A DNA stretch of 64,000 bases. Source: Fluctibacter halophilus (GTDB taxonomy: Bacteria > Pseudomonadota > Gammaproteobacteria > Enterobacterales > Alteromonadaceae). Below are positions 59,274-64,000 of this stretch, in pieces. Within the stretch, counting starts at the first letter, position 1. Every line of letters starts with the position of its first letter. Below the pieces are notes generated by a model, which was given only the letters and a program-made list of their open reading frames with translations, had not been told where the DNA came from and made no database searches. Both the position numbers and the translations under genes were made by a program. The stretch is from NCBI RefSeq assembly GCF_020687825.1, contig NZ_JAJEWP010000001.1, positions 62,001 to 126,000 on the forward strand, given 5' to 3'.

Positions 59274-60206
59274 ATGTTCAATCGCGGATTTGTTGGTGGT
59301 TTATATGTTATCTGTGCGTTGTTTACCGGCCAGGCTTGTGCCGGGGGACAGTCGGATTTCGCTATCGATGATGTCGAACGCTTCGCCCAAATGTTGGCTT
59401 CCCAGACGCCAATCACAGCGCAGCTGATAGAACGAAGTTACCTTACGCCTGGCTCTTTGGGGCAGACCATATTGGCTCAGCGGATCGGTGGCAGTAGAAC
59501 GCTAGCGAACACCGTTAATCAGCAGCCCGAAATCTATCAGCGAGCGATTTCAATGTGCTTGCCGGCGGTTCGCTCATTGCGGGCGAAGGTGCTTGAACGG
59601 ATAAGGCGGGTAACGTCTTATGTGGGACAGCCTCAACTGCTGCCGGTCAGCATTACCATTGCCGCTAACAATACCGCTGCAACCGTTAACAACCAGGGTA
59701 TTGCACTGGCTCTGGAAGTCATTTGTCAGCAAGCGAATGAGCCCAGGGACGTTGAACAACTGGTTCTTGACTATGTGGGTCACGAAGCCGTGCATGTTTT
59801 GCAGTACCGGAACAGTCAGCGAACCGAATTTAGGTTCACCCTACTGGAGCTGGCCTTAATTGAAGGCAGTGCGGATTTTATCGCCGCCTCTGCCACGGGG
59901 CACAGCAGTCAGTTGCAGACCGTTCGGGAGCGCTATGGGGACAAGCATGCTCACCAGCTGTGGACGAGGTTTTTTCCGCTGATGGACACGTTTCAATATG
60001 CTCCTTGGCTTTACTCTCCGACAGCGGGGGAGCAGCCTGCGGATATGGGCTATTGGATAGGGCAGCAGATTGCCAAGGCGTATTTTCAAAACAGTGACGA
60101 TAAACGCCAGGCACTGGATGACCTGATCAGGCTAAAAGATGCAAAAGCAATCCTGAAACACAGTGGCATAGCTCAACACGTCGGTTTTGACGAAGACATT
60201 GAGTAA
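59274..60206 (+). CDS. Putative secreted HEXXH metallopeptidase-like protein
   Basis: A 310-residue exported protein, signal peptide to about ACA (21-23). A zinc-binding HEAVH motif (170-174) is followed by EGSADF with Glu197, the spacing of gluzincin-type proteases such as the DUF2268 group. The rest has no motif I know. CAGGAG lies 6 nt before the ATG. It stands between an AraC-type regulator and a convergent small gene with which it overlaps by 75 nt. Protease activity is inferred from the motif only. Confidence 0.68.
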   Translation: MFNRGFVGGLYVICALFTGQACAGGQSDFAIDDVERFAQMLASQTPITAQLIERSYLTPGSLGQTILAQRIGGSRTLANTVNQQPEIYQRAISMCLPAVRSLRAKVLERIRRVTSYVGQPQLLPVSITIAANNTAATVNNQGIALALEVICQQANEPRDVEQLVLDYVGHEAVHVLQYRNSQRTEFRFTLLELALIEGSADFIAASATGHSSQLQTVRERYGDKHAHQLWTRFFPLMDTFQYAPWLYSPTAGEQPADMGYWIGQQIAKAYFQNSDDKRQALDDLIRLKDAKAILKHSGIAQHVGFDEDIE

Positions 60207-60398
60207 CACCGGCTGCACTGTGGCGCACTGCCGGATCAGGTTGTGATAGTCGTTGTGCAGCCGGTCTGATTCATCACGGGACACCGTGTCTTGGTGCAGC
60301 AGGCGCTGAATACTCTGTTCCAGTGCAAACAGGGTGTCGCGCAGGGGCTGAACGGCCATGGCGCGGTGGAATGGGGCGGGCTTGTTTTCCTTGGACAC
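60132..60398 (-). CDS. Small protein of unknown function, 88 residues
   Basis: GTG at 60398 with GGAGAG just upstream opens an 88-codon frame. The N-terminal 60 residues look like a compact helical protein (FHRAMAVQPLRDTLFALEQSIQRLLHQD, SDRLHNDYHNLIRQC), while the last 25 are hydrophobic and overlap antisense to the end of the HEXXH gene. No family recognised. A putative Fur box lies 64-80 nt upstream, so iron control is possible. Confidence 0.5.
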   Translation of the reverse strand: MSKENKPAPFHRAMAVQPLRDTLFALEQSIQRLLHQDTVSRDESDRLHNDYHNLIRQCATVQPVLLNVFVKTDVLSYATVFQDCFCIF

Positions 60399-60461
60399 GT
60401 ATGCTCTCCGTTGCTGTTGAAAGGCGACGGCATTGCAATTAACGTTAATGTAAACTCAAAA

Positions 60462-60478
60462 GAGAATAATTATTATCT
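60462..60478. promoter_or_regulatory. Putative Fur box
   Basis: GAGAATAATTATTATCT matches the core of the Fur consensus GATAATGATAATCATTATC at 11 of the first 15 positions. It lies in the 279-nt region between the 88-residue gene (minus) and rsgA (plus) and could control either direction. A 12-bp perfect palindrome, ATTAACGTTAAT, is 13 bp to its left (60438-60449). Confidence 0.5.
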
Positions 60479-60560
60479 AATGGTTGGGTTATTGCTTCAG
60501 AATTGGAAGGGCATTACACTGGCGCGGTATTCATTTCTACTGACGGTTAGGAGGCGACAC

Positions 60561-60599
60561 ATGATTGTAGCAACCCTGACCGGGACACAACGCCACTAG
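60561..60599 (+). CDS. Twelve-residue mini-ORF upstream of rsgA
   Basis: ATG at 60561 is preceded by the strong SD TTAGGAGG (6-nt spacing) and encodes MIVATLTGTQRH, then TAG. It sits about 85 nt after the putative Fur box and 78 nt before rsgA, and is followed by a GC-rich GGGG...CCCC hairpin-like stretch. It could be a leader peptide regulating rsgA. Translation is inferred from the SD alone. Confidence 0.35.
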   Translation: MIVATLTGTQRH

Positions 60600-60677
60600 A
60601 GACCGTTGTCGAGCCCGGTTTTAACGCCGGGGCACCAAAGCCCCTCATCACATTAACGTTTGTGTTAAGGGTTCGTT

Positions 60678-61718
60678 ATGACGTCTTTTCAGTCACTTGC
60701 CAGCATGGGTTGGCAACCATTTTTTCAACAACAACTGTCACTCGATGAGTGGGAACATCAGACACCTGCGCGTGTTGCCAGTGTTCACCGCGACGCGATT
60801 GATATTCTTGTTTCTTCCTCAGAATCGCGACGGATCAACCGTAGTGGGGTCACCGACCTGTGCGTCGGCGACTGGCTGTTGCTTGATAATGACGATCGTA
60901 TCTGCCGGGTGTTAGCGCCTCAGACACTGTTTCGGCGCAAGGCTGCCGGGACCGGTCTACAAACCCAGGGGATTGCCGCCAATGTGGATACCGCATTGAT
61001 TGTTTGTTCGCTTAATCAGGACTTTAACCTGCATCGAATTGAGCGGTACCTTGCTTTGATCAAGGGTGCTGGCGCAGAACCGGTGGTGGTATTGACTAAA
61101 ATGGACAGCTGCGATGATCCTCAGGCCTTCGTGCAACGGGTCACAGCGCGTATGCCGGATGTGCCGGTAGAAGCCGTTAATGGCTTGGATGCGGACAGTT
61201 GCGCCTGTTTATCTCCGTGGCTGAAGCCGGGTAAAACATTGGTTTTGCTGGGGTCATCCGGGGTGGGTAAATCGACCTTGATGAACACGCTGATGGGCCA
61301 AAAGACACAATCCACAGCCGGGATCAGGGAAGATGACAGTAAAGGCCGGCACACCACCACGGCGCGGTATCTACGTCAGTTGCCCGGCGGTGCATGGTTA
61401 ATGGATACGCCGGGCATGCGTGAAATCCAGTTGAGCGATTGTGCCGATGGTATTGCCAGTGCGTTTGCCGACATCGAAGCCCTGGCCAAGGAATGCCGAT
61501 TTGGGGACTGTAGCCACACGTCGGAACCGGGCTGTGCGGTCACGAGCGCTGTGGCATCAGGGGTATTGGAACAGGATCGCCTGTCTCACTACCAAAAGCT
61601 GCAACGGGAAGATGCGTTTAACTCGGCCTCGCTGGCTGAGCGGCGTGCACAGGATAAAGCGCTGGGTAAGTTCTACAAGCGAGTGCAAAACAGTGCCCGG
61701 GAAACCCGCGGTCGCTGA
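60678..61718 (+). CDS. rsgA: RsgA-family ribosome-associated GTPase
   Basis: A 346-residue circularly permuted GTPase: OB-fold start (VASVHRDAIDIL), G4 TKMD at 140-143, G1 GSSGVGKST at 192-200, G3 DTPGMRE, and a zinc domain with C-x6-C-x-H and a later Cys (ECRFGDCSHTSEPGC). The family matures the 30S subunit. The sequence and isolated location differ from the classical rsgA next to orn and psd, so this may be a second, accessory paralogue. Confidence 0.88.
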   Translation: MTSFQSLASMGWQPFFQQQLSLDEWEHQTPARVASVHRDAIDILVSSSESRRINRSGVTDLCVGDWLLLDNDDRICRVLAPQTLFRRKAAGTGLQTQGIAANVDTALIVCSLNQDFNLHRIERYLALIKGAGAEPVVVLTKMDSCDDPQAFVQRVTARMPDVPVEAVNGLDADSCACLSPWLKPGKTLVLLGSSGVGKSTLMNTLMGQKTQSTAGIREDDSKGRHTTTARYLRQLPGGAWLMDTPGMREIQLSDCADGIASAFADIEALAKECRFGDCSHTSEPGCAVTSAVASGVLEQDRLSHYQKLQREDAFNSASLAERRAQDKALGKFYKRVQNSARETRGR

Positions 61719-61766
61719 TTGGCAAGGGAGCGGTGGCAGTGCTGCCACCGTTCTCACTTTGTGGTG

Positions 61767-62186
61767 TTACGCCGCATGCACGCTGAAAGCGGCGGTCGAG
61801 AAGCAAAACGCGGTGACAAACATGCCCCAGAACACCCAGTTAAACCAGTATCGATTGGCCAATAACAGATACACGCAACTTATGAACACAGGCAGTACGC
61901 TGAACCACACGGATGATGCCATCAGGGCAAAGTGTGACCAGGCCAAAGGCAGGTAGATGGCACCGACCACCAGAATGCCAAACCCATGGCTGACATGCAT
62001 GCCCACCCACGCCCGCCACATGGTCGTCTGTCGATTTTGCGGCCATCGCACCTGTTGCAGATAGGCCTGACAATCGATGTTGTCACCGCTCAGGTGTGAC
62101 GACGAGGAGACGGCCAGTGTTTGCATGGTACCGATCAACATCAGCAAGATGGAACCGACAATAAACAGCAACTGCTCAAATGGCAT
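61767..62186 (-). CDS. Four-helix membrane protein of unknown function
   Basis: A 139-residue protein with hydrophobic helices at about 6-24, 64-84, 88-106 and 114-132. Conserved-looking features are a TMWRAWVGMHVSHGFG loop with two histidines near a helix start and a FWGMF turn. No family recognised. AAGGA precedes the ATG by 9 nt. It follows the DUF3833 gene on the same strand after a 118-nt gap with a hairpin (62220-62242), so it may be a separate unit. Confidence 0.62.
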   Translation of the reverse strand: MPFEQLLFIVGSILLMLIGTMQTLAVSSSSHLSGDNIDCQAYLQQVRWPQNRQTTMWRAWVGMHVSHGFGILVVGAIYLPLAWSHFALMASSVWFSVLPVFISCVYLLLANRYWFNWVFWGMFVTAFCFSTAAFSVHAA

Positions 62187-62219
62187 ACTCAGATATCCTT
62201 ATAGGGTCACGTGGAAGCA

Positions 62220-62242
62220 CGGCAGACGCACCTTGTCTGCCG
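62220..62242 (-). repeat. Stem-loop between DUF3833 and membrane-protein genes
   Basis: CGGCAGAC (62220-62227) pairs with GTCTGCCG (62235-62242), 7-nt loop, without a T-run; perhaps a weak terminator or processing site. Confidence 0.4.
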
Positions 62243-62304
62243 CGGAGGCATTGTCCTTGAACTTGCCATCACGGCAAATCCTACCTCCTTGTAAAGTGAC
62301 AGTG

Positions 62305-62853
62305 TCAGGACGAGCGGCATTCTCTCAGCGGTTGGGTCTTGTCGAAGAAAATTGAAATGCTGGCCACGGTGATGCCCCATTTTTTCATGTAAGAGCGGTT
62401 CATCAGCCGGTTATCATCCATTTGGTACATCCAGTCATCGATGGCGAATTCCCAGTTTTCACCGTCAATCGGCACTGACAAGGTGTATTGCCAGTTGAAA
62501 ACATGTCCCTGAGCCTGACCCGACGCGGTACCAATGACGTCTGCTGCGCTGCCGGTGACGACGCCCTGATCATCCACGTTGAGGTGCCAGATGCGTACCT
62601 GCTCCTCGCCGTCAGCGTAGTAAAAGGTTTCGTGCAAAGTACCTCGATTGCCTTCCCATTCGCCGCGGATATCGACGCAGAAGCGGCGTGTCAGCTTACC
62701 GGCATAGTCCTCCACAATTCCCCAGGCGGTCAGGTTGCCGTTGAAATAACGCTGCAAGTCAAATGACGGCTGCCCTTGTGGCGGGTAGTCGCTGAGTTGG
62801 GTCGAACACCCGTTCAACAGAAACGAAAGGGCAATTATCATCCAACGCATCAT
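62305..62853 (-). CDS. DUF3833 family lipoprotein
   Basis: A 182-residue lipoprotein with lipobox LNGC (Cys16). The mature part closely fits DUF3833: QRYFNGNLTAWGIVEDYAGKLTRRFCVDIRGEW, ETFYYADGEEQVRIWHL, ADVIGTASGQAQGHVFNW, and DDWMYQMDDNRLMNRSYMKKWG. These proteins usually occur in clusters with cyclopropane-fatty-acid synthase and chalcone-isomerase-like genes, as here. The start overlaps the previous gene by 4 nt. Biochemical role unknown. Confidence 0.88.
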   Translation of the reverse strand: MMRWMIIALSFLLNGCSTQLSDYPPQGQPSFDLQRYFNGNLTAWGIVEDYAGKLTRRFCVDIRGEWEGNRGTLHETFYYADGEEQVRIWHLNVDDQGVVTGSAADVIGTASGQAQGHVFNWQYTLSVPIDGENWEFAIDDWMYQMDDNRLMNRSYMKKWGITVASISIFFDKTQPLRECRSS

Positions 62854-63383
62854 GGTGCTCCTATCAGTTGTTTGCGAACGTCTGGGTACCGACAGGCCGG
62901 ATCCAGCCAGATGGACAGAAAGTGGCCGGCAAACGCCTGATCCTCAATATGACCAATCGCCTCGTGGTTGTAGAAAAAGGTACTGTTGCCATTTTCCTCG
63001 ACCCGCAGGGTGAGTCGATCACCTTCACGGATATCGGGCCAGAGGTCGCTCAGCATCGACAGCCAGTCGGTGACGTTTTGATGATCGATGCCGAGTCGCT
63101 GCCACTCTTTATCGGTTTGCTGGACCAGATCGTCGGCGCTGATATCTCGCAGGTATTCAATGTCCAGCGCCAATGGTGGCTGAATACCGGGATAGTTGCC
63201 GTCCGGCGAATACAGCCGTGATGTATAAATGTCCCAGAACAATACGCTGAGGGTGGCCTCGCCAACCTTCTGCAAGCCCTCAAGAGGGCGGCTACCCACT
63301 TCGCTGGCCATGGCCTGTGATGACGCCATGGCAAGTAGCGCAGCGGCACCGATCAACTGACGCGTGCGACGGGCGATACACAT
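62850..63383 (-). CDS. Chalcone isomerase-like periplasmic protein
   Basis: A 177-residue protein with signal peptide to about AMA (25). The core GEATLSVLFWDIYTSRLYSPDGNY, LDIEYLRDISADDLV, RVEENGNSTFFYNHEAIGHIEDQAFAGHFLSIWLDP matches the bacterial chalcone-isomerase-like (CHI_3) family, which probably binds lipids or isoprenoids and not flavonoids. It overlaps the cfa gene by 31 nt and DUF3833 by 4 nt, so all three are translated together. Confidence 0.85.
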   Translation of the reverse strand: MCIARRTRQLIGAAALLAMASSQAMASEVGSRPLEGLQKVGEATLSVLFWDIYTSRLYSPDGNYPGIQPPLALDIEYLRDISADDLVQQTDKEWQRLGIDHQNVTDWLSMLSDLWPDIREGDRLTLRVEENGNSTFFYNHEAIGHIEDQAFAGHFLSIWLDPACRYPDVRKQLIGAP

Positions 63384-64000
63384 TGTTGATTCGTCAGCAG
63401 TAATTGTACCGTGCTGATGGTGCGTTCAAGAAAACCACCTTCACAGTAACAAAAATAGTAGCGCCACAAGCGCATGAAGCGTTCATCGTAGCCGTCTTTT
63501 GCCAGGGCGTGCTGGTTGGCCAGTAATTGTTGGTGCCAATCATCGAGGGTTTTCGCGTAGTCCAGGCCGATATCGTGAACATCACGGATGGCCATGGATG
63601 TGTGCTGTTTGACCAGGTTGCCTAACACGCTCAGCGAAGGCAAAAAGCCGCCGGGAAAAATGTGTTGCTGAATAAAGTCGACGTCTTTGCTGTAGCTGTC
63701 ATAGCGACGATCATCAATGGTGATTGACTGCAACAGCATGATGCCATCGGGTTTCAGCAGTTGCTGGCAGTGTTGAAAAAACACCGGCAGGTAACGCTTA
63801 CCCACGGCCTCTATCATTTCAATTGACACCAGCTTGTCATACTGGCCTTGTAAGGTGCGGTAGTCCTGTTTGAGCAGGGTGATACGATCCCCAAGACCCT
63901 CTCGTTCCACCCAAGCTGAGGCCCAGGCATGCTGTTCTTCGGAGATGGTGGTTGTGGTCACGCGGCAGCCGTAATGTTTGGCGGCAAAGATTGCCAGACC
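63353..64000 (-). CDS. cfa: Cyclopropane-fatty-acyl-phospholipid synthase, C-terminal part (cut by right edge)
   Basis: The last 215 codons of a CFA synthase, entering from the right edge; frame is open through position 64000 with GLAIFAAKHYGCRVTTTTISEEQHAWA. It has the end of the SAM-binding region, SIEMIEAVGKRYLPVFFQHCQQLLKPDG, QQHIFPGGFLPSL and the FMRLWRYYFCYCEGGFLER C-terminal signature. Methylenates unsaturated phospholipid acyl chains. A GTG at 63961 is internal, not the start. It leads the chalcone-isomerase-like and DUF3833 genes. Confidence 0.93.
   Translation of the reverse strand, partial: GLAIFAAKHYGCRVTTTTISEEQHAWASAWVEREGLGDRITLLKQDYRTLQGQYDKLVSIEMIEAVGKRYLPVFFQHCQQLLKPDGIMLLQSITIDDRRYDSYSKDVDFIQQHIFPGGFLPSLSVLGNLVKQHTSMAIRDVHDIGLDYAKTLDDWHQQLLANQHALAKDGYDERFMRLWRYYFCYCEGGFLERTISTVQLLLTNQQCVSPVARVS

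Overview
The window reads as a contiguous piece of chromosome from a marine-type gammaproteobacterium, most likely of the Alteromonadales (Alteromonadaceae-like). This rests on gene content and order, not on any database search: nadB diverging from rpoE-rseA-rseB-rseC-lepA-lepB-rnc-era; nrdR-ribD-ribE-ribBX-ribH-nusB-thiL-pgpA converging on dxs-ispA-xseB; pomA-pomB next to thiI; a FadE-type acyl-CoA dehydrogenase; many PilZ and solute-binding sensor proteins. Coding density is high, most genes have recognisable Shine-Dalgarno (SD) sequences, and no tRNA, rRNA, CRISPR array, prophage or insertion sequence was seen.

Layout. 1-845: the only accessory-looking stretch, with a HEAT-like partial gene on the minus strand, inverted repeats and a REP/MITE-like element. 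846-5472: secreted esterase, PD40 protein, membrane-anchored LuxR regulator, FadE. 5753-10061: a three-gene envelope system (RND exporter, LolA-like protein, outer-membrane barrel). 10111-12518: formaldehyde detoxification (adhC-fghA) behind a small lipoprotein. 12673-17882: small OMP, DUF3081-like protein, lone pseudopilin, nadE-glnB, slyD, ygfZ, sdhE-ygfX. 17879-26968: nadB and the sigma-E envelope-stress operon running into lepA-lepB-rnc-era. 26969-30164: pdxH, a TatD nuclease, ytjB and serB. 30147-36180: hybrid histidine kinase, a dedicated periplasmic binding protein and a large two-PilZ protein. 36327-41636: radA, two tandem amino-acid-type binding proteins, a small PilZ protein, ettA. 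41866-49563: glyA, a DUF6265-like protein, nrdR and the riboflavin/nusB/thiL/pgpA operon. 49560-52921: small membrane protein and dxs-ispA-xseB. 53229-57106: stator pomAB, thiI, methyltransferase. 57193-60398: OMP, membrane AraC regulator, HEXXH protein, small unknown protein. 60462-64000: putative Fur box and mini-ORF, a second-type RsgA, a membrane protein and the tail of a cfa/chalcone-isomerase-like/DUF3833 cluster cut by the right edge.

Functional themes are envelope homeostasis (sigma-E, RND/LolA-like, several small OMPs), cofactor supply (NAD, riboflavin, thiamine, PLP, isoprenoids), and environmental sensing (kinase plus binding protein, PilZ, AraC). The most distinctive points are a seven-codon leader ORF whose stop overlaps the rpoE SD, directly behind a sigma-E-type promoter; a RibB protein whose GTP cyclohydrolase domain has lost its zinc cysteines; a binding protein paired with a hybrid kinase; and a Fur-box/mini-ORF region ahead of rsgA.
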